Source: Moraxellaceae bacterium
GTDB taxonomy: Bacteria; Pseudomonadota; Gammaproteobacteria; Pseudomonadales; Moraxellaceae
DNA length: 12,371 nucleotides
Direction: 5' to 3'
Assembly (NCBI GenBank): GCA_021156385.1
Contig: JAJNDL010000008.1
Location: 1-12,371 of the forward strand
The first letter of the stretch is position 1; every line of letters starts with the position of its first letter. Positions 1 to 7,136 of the stretch are shown here, one piece after another. The notes beneath the pieces were generated by a model. The model was given only the letters and a program-made list of their open reading frames with translations, was not told where the DNA came from and searched no databases. Both the position numbers and the translations under genes were made by a program.

Positions 1-3
1 GCC

Positions 4-1821
4 ATGAACGCAGAAACCACCATCACGCCCCTCACGCTGGCCCGCCAGCTGCCGCAGCTGGCGCGGCGCCTGCCCCGCCTGGTCGGCCGCCTGCCGCTGG
101 TGCTGAAGACCGAGGTCGTCGGCCACACCGGTCTCGGCTGCGCGCTCGAGCATGCGACGGCGCGCCATCCGCGCGGCATCGCCATCCGCTACCGCGACGG
201 TGCGCTCACCTATGCGGAGCTCAACCGCTGGGCCAACCGTGTCGCGCACTTCTACCAGCAGCAGGGCCTGCAGAAGGGCGACGTGGTGGCGGTGCTGCTG
301 GAAAACCGTCCGGAATTCCTCGCCGTGGTCGCCGGCCTCGCCAAGCTCGGCGTCGTCGCCGCGCTGCTCAACACCTCGCAGGCCGGGCGCGTGCTCGCGC
401 ACAGCATCACGCTGGTGCAGCCCAAGGCGGTGATCGTCGGCGAGGAGCTGCGCGGCAACCTCGAGACGGTGCTGGCCGACATCGGCATGGCACCGGATCA
501 GCTGCACTGGCTTGCGGAGATGGACAGCTGGAACCAGCCGGGCCAGGCGCCCGAGGGCTATTTCAACCTCGGCCGTGCGCTGCTTGCCTGCAAGGTCACC
601 AACCCCGCGAGCACGCGCCGCATCGAAAAGGGCGACGGGCTTTTCTACATCTACACCTCGGGCACCACGGGCCTGCCCAAGGCCGCCATCCTCTCGCACG
701 GGCGCTGGACCAAGGCCTATCACGGCATGGGGCTCGCGCTACAGCTCGACAGCAGCGACGTGCTCTACTGCACGCTGCCGCTCTACCACGGCACCGCCAT
801 GGTGGTGTGCTGGGGCAGCGTGCTGCACGGCGGCGCCGCCATCGCGCTGCGCCGCAAGTTCTCCGCCAGCGAATTCTGGAACGACTGCCGGCACTTCGGC
901 GCCACCGCCTTCGGCTACGTCGGCGAGCTCTGCCGCTACCTGATGGCGCGTCCCGAAGATGCCGGCGACCGCGCGCACCGCGTGCGCAAGATGGTGGGCA
1001 ACGGCCTGCGCCCGACGATCTGGCAGGACTTCAAGCAGCGCTTCGGCATCGAGACGGTCATGGAGTTCTACGGCTCCTCGGAAGGCAACATCGGCTTCAC
1101 CAACGTCTTCAATTTCGACAACACCGTCGGCTTCTGCCCGCTGCCCTATGCCGTCGTCGCCTGGGACGCGGAGCACGAACAGCCCGTGCGCGACGCCGCC
1201 GGCCGCATGCGCCGCGTGGCAGCGGGCGAGACCGGCCTGCTGATCGGCGAGATCACCGCACGCAACCAGTTCGAGGGCTACACCGACCCGGCCAAGAACG
1301 CCGCCTGCATCCTCAGCGATGTCTTCGCGGCCGGGGACCGCTGGTTCAACACCGGCGACCTCGTGCGCGACATGGGCTTCCGCCATGCGCAGTTCGTCGA
1401 CCGCACCGGCGACACCTTCCGCTGGAAAGGCGAGAACGTCTCCACCACGGAAGTGGAGAACGTGATCGCCGGCCTGGGCGGCCTGCAGTCCGTGGTCTAC
1501 GGCGTGGAAATTCCCGGCACCAACGGCCGCGCCGGCATGGCGACGGTGGTGAGCGAGGGCAGGCTCGACCTCGCGGCGCTGCACGCGCATCTCGCCCGCG
1601 AGCTGCCGGCCTACGCCCTGCCCCTCTTCCTGCGCGCCGGCAAGCAGATCGACACCACGGCGACCTTCAAGCCGCAGAAGGCGGCGCTGAAGAAGGCCGG
1701 CTTCGACCCCGCGCAGGCGGGCAAGGACAAGCTCTACGTGCTGCTGCCCGACGGCGACGGCTACGTGCCGCTGACGGCGAAGCTGCATGCGCGCATCCTT
1801 GCCGGCGAGTTCCGCTTCTAG
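4..1821 (+). CDS. Long-chain acyl-CoA synthetase, FATP type
   Basis: Predicted to activate long-chain fatty acids to acyl-CoA using ATP and CoA, at the cytoplasmic face of the inner membrane. The 605-residue protein shows the adenylate-forming (ANL) superfamily motifs in order: the phosphate-binding loop YTSGTTGLPKAA (217-228), EFYGSSEGN (354-362), the ATP-ribose motif WFNTGDL (447-453, Asp452), the hinge region FRWKGENVSTTEV (472-484) and the catalytic lysine in TATFKPQK (about Lys556). The length and the FRWKGENVST and FKPQK signatures fit the FATP/very-long-chain branch rather than the shorter classical FadD. The first 35 residues are basic and amphipathic (repeated LARRLP-like units), consistent with peripheral membrane attachment. 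Only three bases precede the ATG, so the ribosome binding site is outside the window and a further upstream start cannot be excluded. Family assignment is confident; chain-length preference is not readable. Confidence 0.93.
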   Translation: MNAETTITPLTLARQLPQLARRLPRLVGRLPLVLKTEVVGHTGLGCALEHATARHPRGIAIRYRDGALTYAELNRWANRVAHFYQQQGLQKGDVVAVLLENRPEFLAVVAGLAKLGVVAALLNTSQAGRVLAHSITLVQPKAVIVGEELRGNLETVLADIGMAPDQLHWLAEMDSWNQPGQAPEGYFNLGRALLACKVTNPASTRRIEKGDGLFYIYTSGTTGLPKAAILSHGRWTKAYHGMGLALQLDSSDVLYCTLPLYHGTAMVVCWGSVLHGGAAIALRRKFSASEFWNDCRHFGATAFGYVGELCRYLMARPEDAGDRAHRVRKMVGNGLRPTIWQDFKQRFGIETVMEFYGSSEGNIGFTNVFNFDNTVGFCPLPYAVVAWDAEHEQPVRDAAGRMRRVAAGETGLLIGEITARNQFEGYTDPAKNAACILSDVFAAGDRWFNTGDLVRDMGFRHAQFVDRTGDTFRWKGENVSTTEVENVIAGLGGLQSVVYGVEIPGTNGRAGMATVVSEGRLDLAALHAHLARELPAYALPLFLRAGKQIDTTATFKPQKAALKKAGFDPAQAGKDKLYVLLPDGDGYVPLTAKLHARILAGEFRF

Positions 1822-1869
1822 CCGCGCCGTCCGCCGCGCGGCTGCAACGCCTGGGCGGCCGGGCGTTGC
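1821..1869 (+). terminator. Two adjacent stem-loops after the acyl-CoA synthetase
   Basis: Directly after the stop codon there are two perfect inverted repeats. The first has 7-bp arms GCCGCGC/GCGCGGC (1821-1827 and 1836-1842). The second has 8-bp arms GCAACGCC/GGCGTTGC (1844-1851 and 1862-1869) around a 10-nt loop. Neither is followed by a T-run, so intrinsic termination is uncertain; they could stabilise the 3' end of the transcript or assist Rho-dependent termination. Confidence 0.35.
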
Positions 1870-2154
1870 GCTCCGCTGCACGCACGGTGTGTCGGCTGGT
1901 CCTCCCGTTGCCGCCTGCCGTGCCACCGCAACAACGAGGCACCGGGCTATTGGTCACCGGCCACTGCCGTCATGCCGTAACGGCACGTGGCGCGCCATTG
2001 CCATGCCGCCATGCGCTTTCCCGTCAGGTATCTCCCAGACTGTCCGCGCCACCGGCAAGATTTTCCAGGCGGCCGTATAGGCCGGCCTGCAACGTCTTGC
2101 TAGAGTTGGCCGCTCGACAATAAAGGCCGGCCCACCGGCTTCCTGGAGACCTCT
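1822..2154. other. Gene-free gap of 333 bases
   Basis: No open frame here has a plausible start, ribosome binding site and protein-like composition; the frames that cross it are out-of-frame extensions of neighbours. It holds the two stem-loops just after the synthetase, a 13-bp dyad TGCCGT-A-ACGGCA at 1973-1985, a slightly more AT-rich patch around 2050-2125 and a possible -10 element at 2100-2106. The patch probably carries the promoter of the downstream two-gene operon. I see no RNA gene or riboswitch that I can support. Confidence 0.6.
2100..2106 (+). promoter_or_regulatory. Possible -10 element for the exported-protein pair
   Basis: CTAGAGT lies 48 nt before the GTG start at 2155 and matches TATAAT at four positions when read as TAGAGT. 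No convincing -35 hexamer sits 16-18 nt upstream, so this is a guess based on position and on the locally AT-richer sequence. A similar heptamer, CTAGACT, precedes the histidine kinase gene. Confidence 0.25.
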
Positions 2155-2817
2155 GTGACCCTGCCCCTGCGTCTTGCGGCGGCGCTTTGTTGCATCACCT
2201 GCATCGGAAGCACCCACGCCGAAACCACCCCCGCTCCTGCCACTCCCGCTGCTGCCAACGCCACTTCCGCGACGCCGGCCCCCGCTGCACCTGCGCCCGC
2301 CGTCGCGCCGGGCACGCTGCTGGTGCCGGCCAACACCGTGGTCCAGCTCGAGCTGCTCGATGAAGTGAGTTCCAAGACCGGCAACCCCGGCAACTTCTTC
2401 CGGCTGCGCCTTGCGGAACCGCTCGCCATCAACGGCACCGTGCTGGTGCCGGCCGGCACGCCCGCCATCGGCGAGATCGTGCACGTGCAGAAGGCCTCGG
2501 TGGGCGGCAAGGCCGGCGAGCTGCTGATCGCAGCGCGCTACATCGACGCGCCGCAGGGCCGCATCAAGTTGCGCTCGTCCTTCGGGGCGGTCGGCAAGGA
2601 CCACAGCAACGTCGCGATCGGCGTGACCACGGCACTTGGCCCCGTCGGCTTCATCGTCAGCGGCGGACAGAAAATCCTGAGCGTCGGCACGCTGCTGTCG
2701 GCACGCATCGCCGCGGAGACGCCGCTCGCCCTTCCGGCCGCCACGCCGGCGGTGGCGCCTGCCGCCCTGCCTGCCGCGCAGGCCACCATTTCCCCCCCAC
2801 AAGGAGTGTCTCCATGA
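2155..2817 (+). CDS. Exported protein of unknown function with Ala/Pro linker
   Basis: I do not recognise a named family. The 220-residue product begins with a signal peptide (1-22, hydrophobic core LRLAAALCCITCIG, likely cleavage after HA before ETT). An Ala/Pro/Thr-rich linker follows (23-51), then a compact domain (52-187) opening with GTLLVPANTVVQLELLDEVS, and a second Ala/Pro-rich tail (190-220). The domain has repeated 'valuable-as-beta' segments: LLVPANT and VLVPAGT are internally similar, and it ends in a glycine-rich hydrophobic stretch, ALGPVGFIVSGG (160-171). Distantly this recalls the beta-rich VirB10/TrbI-like periplasmic fold, but that is inference. The start is GTG, chosen because GGAG at 2145-2148 is correctly spaced and the signal peptide begins there. 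The gene overlaps the next by ATGA, implying translational coupling and a shared envelope role. Confidence 0.8.
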   Translation: MTLPLRLAAALCCITCIGSTHAETTPAPATPAAANATSATPAPAAPAPAVAPGTLLVPANTVVQLELLDEVSSKTGNPGNFFRLRLAEPLAINGTVLVPAGTPAIGEIVHVQKASVGGKAGELLIAARYIDAPQGRIKLRSSFGAVGKDHSNVAIGVTTALGPVGFIVSGGQKILSVGTLLSARIAAETPLALPAATPAVAPAALPAAQATISPPQGVSP

Positions 2818-3353
2818 AGCTGTTCCGTATCCTCGCCTGCTGTCTCGCCTTCAGCGCCACCGCGGCTTTCGCCGAAGACGCCGCGGCACCTGCCGCCCCC
2901 GCTGCGGCCGATGCCACCGCCCCCGCTGCTGCTGCCCCCGTTGCTGCAGCACCTGCGGATGCGGCCCCGGCCGACGCCGCGCCGGCTGCCGCCGTCGCTG
3001 CCACGCCCGAGCTGGGCAAGCCGGCCGCCGGCAAGGGCCAGGTCGTGTTCTTCCGCCCGCCCAAGTTCACCGGCGCCGTGATCAGCTTCAAGGTGCGCGA
3101 AGACAAGCAGGAACTCGGCGTGCTCAAGAACAGCAGCTACTTCGTGGCCGATGTCGCGCCCGGCAAGCACACCTATGTCGTGCACTCCGAGGCCAAGGAC
3201 AAGCTGACGCTGGAAGTCGAGGAAGGCGAGGTCTACTACGTGGAAGGCGGCATCACCATGGGCCTGCTGGCCGGCCGTCCCAACCTCAGCCCGTCTGCCG
3301 CAGAAGCTTTCGAAGCCTCGCGCGCCAAGATGTCGATGACCGCCCTGAAGTGA
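2814..3353 (+). CDS. Exported DUF2846-like protein
   Basis: A 179-residue predicted periplasmic or envelope protein. It has a signal peptide (1-20, ending AAFA before EDAA), a very long Ala/Pro/Asp low-complexity linker (21-65), then a compact domain (about 72-168). The domain carries QVVFFRPPKFTGAVISF, a central LKNSSYFVADVAPGKHTY and a terminal GEVYYVEGGITMG; this order (FxRP, SYF-x-DV-x-PGKH, YY-x-xG) is what I associate with DUF2846, whose function is unknown. There is no lipobox cysteine at the cleavage site, although CC occurs at 9-10 inside the hydrophobic core. AAGGAG at 2801-2806 is the ribosome binding site and lies inside the preceding gene, whose stop overlaps this ATG. A strong terminator follows 31 nt after the stop, closing a two-gene operon. 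Confidence 0.82.
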   Translation: MKLFRILACCLAFSATAAFAEDAAAPAAPAAADATAPAAAAPVAAAPADAAPADAAPAAAVAATPELGKPAAGKGQVVFFRPPKFTGAVISFKVREDKQELGVLKNSSYFVADVAPGKHTYVVHSEAKDKLTLEVEEGEVYYVEGGITMGLLAGRPNLSPSAAEAFEASRAKMSMTALK

Positions 3354-3383
3354 GTGCCTCCGGGCAGCGCGCTTCACGCTGAA

Positions 3384-3410
3384 AAAAAGCCCCGCGATGC
3401 GGGGCTTTTT
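3384..3410. terminator. Bidirectional intrinsic terminator
   Basis: A perfect inverted repeat: AAAAAGCCCCGC (3384-3395), loop GAT, GCGGGGCTTTTT (3399-3410). The T-run on one side and the A-run on the other give a U-tract on both strands. It lies between two convergent genes, 31 bases after the DUF2846-like gene and 19 bases from the desaturase stop, so it can end both transcripts. Confidence 0.93.
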
Positions 3411-3428
3411 CTTGCGGTGCGCAGGGGT

Positions 3429-4622
3429 TCAGGCGGTGCCGGCGCTCGAGGCCGCCACTGCCGGTGAGCTGCCGCCCGGCAGCGAGAAGCGCAGGATCTT
3501 CCACACCGTGGTGCCGAACTGCCGCGTCAGCGAGCCCGTGTTGTAGGGCAGGCCGTAGCGCGCCGCCAGCGCGCGCACGCGCGGCGCCACTTCCGGATAG
3601 CGGTTGCTGCACATGTCCGGGAAGAGGTGGTGCTCGATCTGGTGCGAGAGGTTGCCGGAGAGGATGTGGAAGATCCTGCCGCCCCCGATGTTGGCCGAGC
3701 CCAGCAGCTGGCGCAGGTACCAGTGCGCGCGCGTCTCGCCCTCCACCTGCGCGGCGGTGAACACGTGCACGCCGGACGGAAAGTGGCCGCAGAAGATGAT
3801 CACGAAGGCCCACACGTTGCGCACGATGTTGGCGATCGCATTGGCGCCGGCCACCAGGGCGAACACCATCCACGGCGACTCCGGCACCCAGAACGAGATC
3901 GGCCAGGCGACGAGCGCGGCGGCCAGCGGCCACATCACATAATCCTTCAGCATCTCCGCGCGCATCTTGCGCCAGATGTGCTGCATGCGCGGCTTGATGT
4001 CGGCCCAGGTGGCGCGCTTCTCGAGCCAGTCGATGATGCACTGCTCGTGCAGGGCCACGCCCTCCTCGAAGAACGTCATGAGCAGGAAGGCATAGAGCGG
4101 CTGCGGCAGGTATTTCCACTTCCATTCCTGCAGCGGCGTGATGCGCAGGATGCCGTAGCCGACGTCGAGGTCCTTCTCCAGCACGTTGGTCCAGGTGTGG
4201 TGCACGACGTTGTGTGAATGCATCCAGCGGTCGGAGGGACTCATGTTGTCCCACTCCCAGGTGTTGGACTGGATCTCCGGGTCCTTCATCCAGTCCCACT
4301 GCGCGTGCAGCACGTTGTGGCCGATCTCCATGTTCTCGAGGATCTTGGAGATGCCGAGCGCGAAGGTGCCGAGCCCGATGACGGCGAGCACGCTCCACCA
4401 CGACGCCAGCGCGTGGCCCCAGGCCGGCAGCAGGAACAGTGCCGCATAGATGAGCACGCGCCCGGCCAGCGCCAGGCTGCGCTGGAAGCGGATGAGGCGG
4501 GTGATGTAGCGGCGGTCGCGCTCGCCGCGCGAATCCATGACCTCGTCGCGGATGGCGTCCATCTCGCGGCCGAATTCCTCGATCTGTTCGGGGGTGAGCG
4601 ATACGGGCAGGCGGAGGGTCAT
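3429..4622 (-). CDS. Membrane fatty acid desaturase (DesA3/DesB-like)
   Basis: A di-iron integral membrane enzyme that introduces a cis double bond into a fatty acyl chain, probably acyl-CoA. The 397 residues contain the three histidine boxes: GHNVLH (His102, His106), HSHNVVHH (His135-His142) and HQIEHH (His327-His332), plus GHFPSGVH (279-286). Hydrophobic segments lie near 53-68, 75-92, 230-247 and 250-280. The stretch ENMEIGHNVLHAQWDWM followed by DPEI and TWEWDN closely resembles what I know of mycobacterial DesA3 and Pseudomonas DesB, both of which work with a dedicated oxidoreductase. The neighbour just upstream on the same strand is such a reductase, 63 bases away, so the pair is almost certainly one operon. 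GAGGAA sits 8 nt before the ATG. Regiospecificity (delta-9 is usual for the family) is inferred from family only. Confidence 0.93.
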   Translation of the reverse strand: MTLRLPVSLTPEQIEEFGREMDAIRDEVMDSRGERDRRYITRLIRFQRSLALAGRVLIYAALFLLPAWGHALASWWSVLAVIGLGTFALGISKILENMEIGHNVLHAQWDWMKDPEIQSNTWEWDNMSPSDRWMHSHNVVHHTWTNVLEKDLDVGYGILRITPLQEWKWKYLPQPLYAFLLMTFFEEGVALHEQCIIDWLEKRATWADIKPRMQHIWRKMRAEMLKDYVMWPLAAALVAWPISFWVPESPWMVFALVAGANAIANIVRNVWAFVIIFCGHFPSGVHVFTAAQVEGETRAHWYLRQLLGSANIGGGRIFHILSGNLSHQIEHHLFPDMCSNRYPEVAPRVRALAARYGLPYNTGSLTRQFGTTVWKILRFSLPGGSSPAVAASSAGTA

Positions 4623-4656
4623 TGCTTGCGTTCCTCTATGTTCAATTTGCTTGCTC

Positions 4657-4674
4657 CCTCTCCCTCGGGAGAGG
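4657..4674. repeat. Short CCTCTCCC palindrome between reductase and desaturase
   Basis: CCTCTCCC-TC-GGGAGAGG is a perfect 8-bp inverted repeat with a 2-base centre, inside the 63-base spacer of the reductase-desaturase operon. Its pyrimidine/purine strand bias is of the kind seen in dispersed REP-like elements of proteobacteria, and it could modulate relative expression of the two genes. Only one copy is present in this window. Confidence 0.55.
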
Positions 4675-4685
4675 AGAAATAACGA

Positions 4686-5810
4686 TCACAGATCCAGTTC
4701 GCAGTCACCGGCGGCAGCGCAGATGCAGGGCTGCACGATGCTGCCCGCCTCGTTGCGCACCTCGCCCGTGCGCAGGTCGCGCACGCAGCCGGCCAGCAGC
4801 GTCGTGTCGCAGGCATGGCAGATGCCCATGCGGCAGCCGTGCGGCGGATTGAGGCCGGCGTCCTCGGCGACGCGCAGCAGGCTGGTGCCGGCCGCGGCCT
4901 GCGCGCTGACGGCGCTCTTCGCGAATTTCACGGCCCCGCCCACGGCATCCGCCGGCACCTCGGCGAAGGCGGCGCGGAAGCGCTCGACATGCAGGTGGCG
5001 GCCAAGCCCCGCGTCGTTCCAGACGCCCTCGACGGTGGCGAGCAGGCCCTGCGGGCCGCAGGCGTAGCACTCGCGCGTGCGCCAGTCCGGACAGAGCCGG
5101 TCGAGCTGGTCGCGGCTGAAGTACTGGCGGCCGCGCTGCTGCTCGCCGAGCTCGCGCGTGTACACGGGATGGAAGTGGTAGCGCGGATGCCGTTCGGCGA
5201 GTTCGCGCAACTCGCGGCCGAAAATGGTGTCGAACTCGTGCGGCGCGTAGTGGATGTGCACGGTGTCGGGCAGGCGCTCCTGCGCGATGAGGCTGCGCAG
5301 CATGCTGCGCGCCGGCGTGATGCCGGAACCCGCGGTGACGAAGAGCGGTTTCACCGGCTGCGCGTCCGGCAGATGGAAGGAGCCCTGCGGCAGGCCGATG
5401 GGCAGGTAGTCGCCCGGCTTCAGGTTGCGCACGATGTGGCGCGAGATGCGGCCGCCCTCCACCACCTTCACGGTGATGGTGAAACAGCCGTCGGCGCGCT
5501 CGGGTGGCGAGGAGATCGTGTAGGTGCGTGTGTAATGGCGGCCGTCGACGGGAATGCCGACGCGCACGTGCTGGCCGGCGCGGTGGCCGCGCCAGTTGAG
5601 GCCGGGCTTCAGGGTGATGGTGCGCGCATCGCGCGTCTCGTCCCACACTTCCATCACGCGCGCCTGCAACTGGTGCGTGGTCCAGAGCGGATTGACGAGC
5701 TCGACGTAGTGGGAGGTGCGCAGCGGGTAGGTGAAGAGGTCGGTGATGCGGGTGATGGCGTCCAGCAGCGGACGCTGCGGCCGGGCTTCCGGACGGGCGG
5801 CTTCGGTCAT
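4686..5810 (-). CDS. FAD/NAD(P)/2Fe-2S oxidoreductase, desaturase electron donor
   Basis: Transfers electrons from NAD(P)H through FAD to a 2Fe-2S centre and on to the adjacent desaturase. The 374 residues comprise an FAD-binding barrel (about 45-150, with RTYTISSP at 95-102), a nucleotide-binding domain (155-260, GSGITPARSML at 161-171 and CGPQGL at 251-256) and a C-terminal plant-type ferredoxin domain (about 295-374). The cluster ligands are Cys326, Cys331, Cys334 (GCRMGICHAC) and Cys362 (VQPCICAAAGD); Cys364 and Cys370 are extra cysteines. The layout and the pairing with a desaturase match mycobacterial Rv3230c with DesA3 and the DesC/DesB pair of Pseudomonas. The ATG at 5810 was chosen because AAAGGGAG lies 5 nt upstream; a longer in-frame start at 5948 would add 46 residues of low-quality sequence over the promoter. 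Confidence 0.92.
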   Translation of the reverse strand: MTEAARPEARPQRPLLDAITRITDLFTYPLRTSHYVELVNPLWTTHQLQARVMEVWDETRDARTITLKPGLNWRGHRAGQHVRVGIPVDGRHYTRTYTISSPPERADGCFTITVKVVEGGRISRHIVRNLKPGDYLPIGLPQGSFHLPDAQPVKPLFVTAGSGITPARSMLRSLIAQERLPDTVHIHYAPHEFDTIFGRELRELAERHPRYHFHPVYTRELGEQQRGRQYFSRDQLDRLCPDWRTRECYACGPQGLLATVEGVWNDAGLGRHLHVERFRAAFAEVPADAVGGAVKFAKSAVSAQAAAGTSLLRVAEDAGLNPPHGCRMGICHACDTTLLAGCVRDLRTGEVRNEAGSIVQPCICAAAGDCELDL

Positions 5811-5877
5811 TGCGACTCCCTTTTTTCCTGCACGAGGAGGGATGTTGTTATGGGTGCGGTGCTCCCGCTTTCCGCCA

Positions 5878-5906
5878 GCTATAGCAGCAATCCGTGCCGG
5901 TGGAAA
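5878..5906 (-). promoter_or_regulatory. Probable sigma-70 promoter of the reductase-desaturase operon
   Basis: Read on the minus strand: -35 TTTCCA (5906-5901, four of six to TTGACA), a 17-bp spacer, and -10 TATAGC (5883-5878, four of six to TATAAT). This places the transcript start about 60 bases before the reductase ATG. Spacing is ideal and no competing pair was seen in the 229-base gap. Confidence 0.5.
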
Positions 5907-5932
5907 GCCGCTCCGGCCTGAAGTCCGCAATC

Positions 5933-5950
5933 CCGTGACGACGGCCACGG
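5933..5950. promoter_or_regulatory. Dyad upstream of the desaturase promoter
   Basis: CCGTG-N8-CACGG, an 18-bp inverted repeat about 27 bp upstream of the predicted -35 element. A TetR-type repressor (DesT) controls the equivalent Pseudomonas operon through a dyad, but I cannot match this sequence to that operator, and GC-rich DNA makes such short dyads common. Confidence 0.2.
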
Positions 5951-5991
5951 TCTGCCTGGCAGCGCATCACGCGCCGGGCATCGCTGGCCGG

Positions 5992-6011
5992 GCGACGGCA
6001 TCCGCCGTCGC
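5992..6011 (-). terminator. Stem-loop after the GST-family gene
   Basis: A perfect 8-bp stem GCGACGGC/GCCGTCGC with a 4-nt loop (ATCC on plus), starting 28 bases past the GST stop codon. No U-run follows on the minus strand, so it may be a weak terminator or a 3'-end stabiliser. Confidence 0.4.
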
Positions 6012-6039
6012 TTCCGGAACCGGCGTGCAGGCTGGCGCC

Positions 6040-6963
6040 TCAGCCCTTCTCTGCCTGCAGCACATATCCGCGGCGCGGAAAATGCACGTGCACCGTGCCG
6101 ATATCGCGATGCTCGCGCGCCAGGATCCAGCGTGTCGGCGTGGCGCCGGCAAGGACGCCATGCGTGGCGTCCTGCGCATAGTCGTCGGGCGCGATGGACA
6201 CGGCGCGGCCGATGCGTGCCTCCGCACGGTGCTCCGCCGCGATCGCCCGCGGCGCGGCCCGGCGCGCGACGGCGAGTGCCTCTTCCGCCGCGAGTGGGGT
6301 CGGCTGTCCGTCGCCGAAGGCCTGCATGCGCTCCAGCCAGGTGACGAGGCGCGGAAACCCGTGCAGCAAGCGCGACTCGGCGAGGAAATGGATCATCCAG
6401 AGACCATGGAAGGTGGAGAAGTCGGCGTGGTTGGGCGTCGCGCCGAAGAGAAAGTCCTGCGCGAGCTGTGCCTCGACCTGCGCCGCATGCGCGAGCACGA
6501 TGGGCCGCGCCTCGCGCAGGCCGACGATGGGCGTCGTCGCCGTGCGGCCGAGGTTGATGCGGTCCCAGGCGAAGCGCAGCAGGCCGGGCAGCGACATCGA
6601 CTCCCGGGCTTTCCGGCGCAGGGTGCGGTTGCCAGCGGCAAAGACGCAGGCGAAAAAGAGATCGTGGTCGACACGCGCCGCCCAGGCCTGCGCCTCTGCA
6701 TCGAGATGGTCGAGCACGAGCTCCGGCCGTTGCGCGCGCGCCGCGATCTCCTCGGCGATGACGCGCGAATCGCAGAACACGTCGGCCCCCGTCTGCGCCA
6801 CCGGGATCTTGCGGTAGCCGCCCGCCAGCACCTTGAGCACGGGCCGCGGCGGACTCTCGCGATGGCGCACCGACTGCCAGGGCGCGCGCGCATAGCCGAG
6901 CATGCTGCGCACCTTCTGCGAGAAGGGCGACATGGGATAGTGGTGCAGGATGAGGTCGGTCAT
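6040..6963 (-). CDS. Glutathione S-transferase family protein with C-terminal extension
   Basis: A cytosolic GST-fold protein; substrate unknown. Residues 1-78 form the thioredoxin-like domain, with YPMSPFSQKVR (9-19, serines in the usual catalytic region), the cis-proline Pro54 in RKIPV and the Asp65-Ser66 pair that contacts glutathione in the family. Residues about 88-215 form the helical domain, with ATPNHADF (175-182) at the conserved folding motif. Typical GSTs end near 200-220 residues; this one has 307. The extra part (about 245-303) looks like a beta-rich module ending in GTVHVHFPRRGYVL. I recall similar 300-residue GST-like proteins in proteobacteria, so this is probably a subfamily trait. 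The ATG at 6963 begins exactly at the GST fold; the upstream in-frame start at 7089 adds only low-complexity sequence. The Shine-Dalgarno is weak (GGA about 7 nt away). The gene diverges from the small ORF at 7137. Confidence 0.88.
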   Translation of the reverse strand: MTDLILHHYPMSPFSQKVRSMLGYARAPWQSVRHRESPPRPVLKVLAGGYRKIPVAQTGADVFCDSRVIAEEIAARAQRPELVLDHLDAEAQAWAARVDHDLFFACVFAAGNRTLRRKARESMSLPGLLRFAWDRINLGRTATTPIVGLREARPIVLAHAAQVEAQLAQDFLFGATPNHADFSTFHGLWMIHFLAESRLLHGFPRLVTWLERMQAFGDGQPTPLAAEEALAVARRAAPRAIAAEHRAEARIGRAVSIAPDDYAQDATHGVLAGATPTRWILAREHRDIGTVHVHFPRRGYVLQAEKG

Positions 6964-7136
6964 GGGCGGGTCCGTCGGGCGGCTGCGGGAACAGTGGCGG
7001 CATGGTACCCCACTCCGTCCCTCCTGCCGTACGCGCGCCGGTGCCGGACCCGCGGGATTCCTGGCGGTCGCGCCCACGGGATGCAGCATCGTCTTCTAAG
7101 CTCAAGGCACCGACTGCCGTCCGCAGGAGCCGCCAG

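Noticed and set aside
739..1926. A 395-codon antisense frame and a 438-codon out-of-frame plus-strand frame over the acyl-CoA synthetase
   Set aside because: Both are Arg/Ala/His-rich shadows of a complete ANL-family enzyme.
2080..2132. GGCCGGCC palindromes at 2080-2087 and 2125-2132 flanking a possible -10 element, with another at 7368-7375
   Set aside because: The octamer also occurs inside coding sequence (for example in the kinase and the mini-PstS gene), so it is expected in DNA of this composition.
5811..5948. N-terminal extension of the oxidoreductase from an upstream ATG at 5948
   Set aside because: The extension overlaps a well-spaced promoter, has no ribosome binding site and no family similarity; the ATG at 5810 has both a strong Shine-Dalgarno and the expected domain start.
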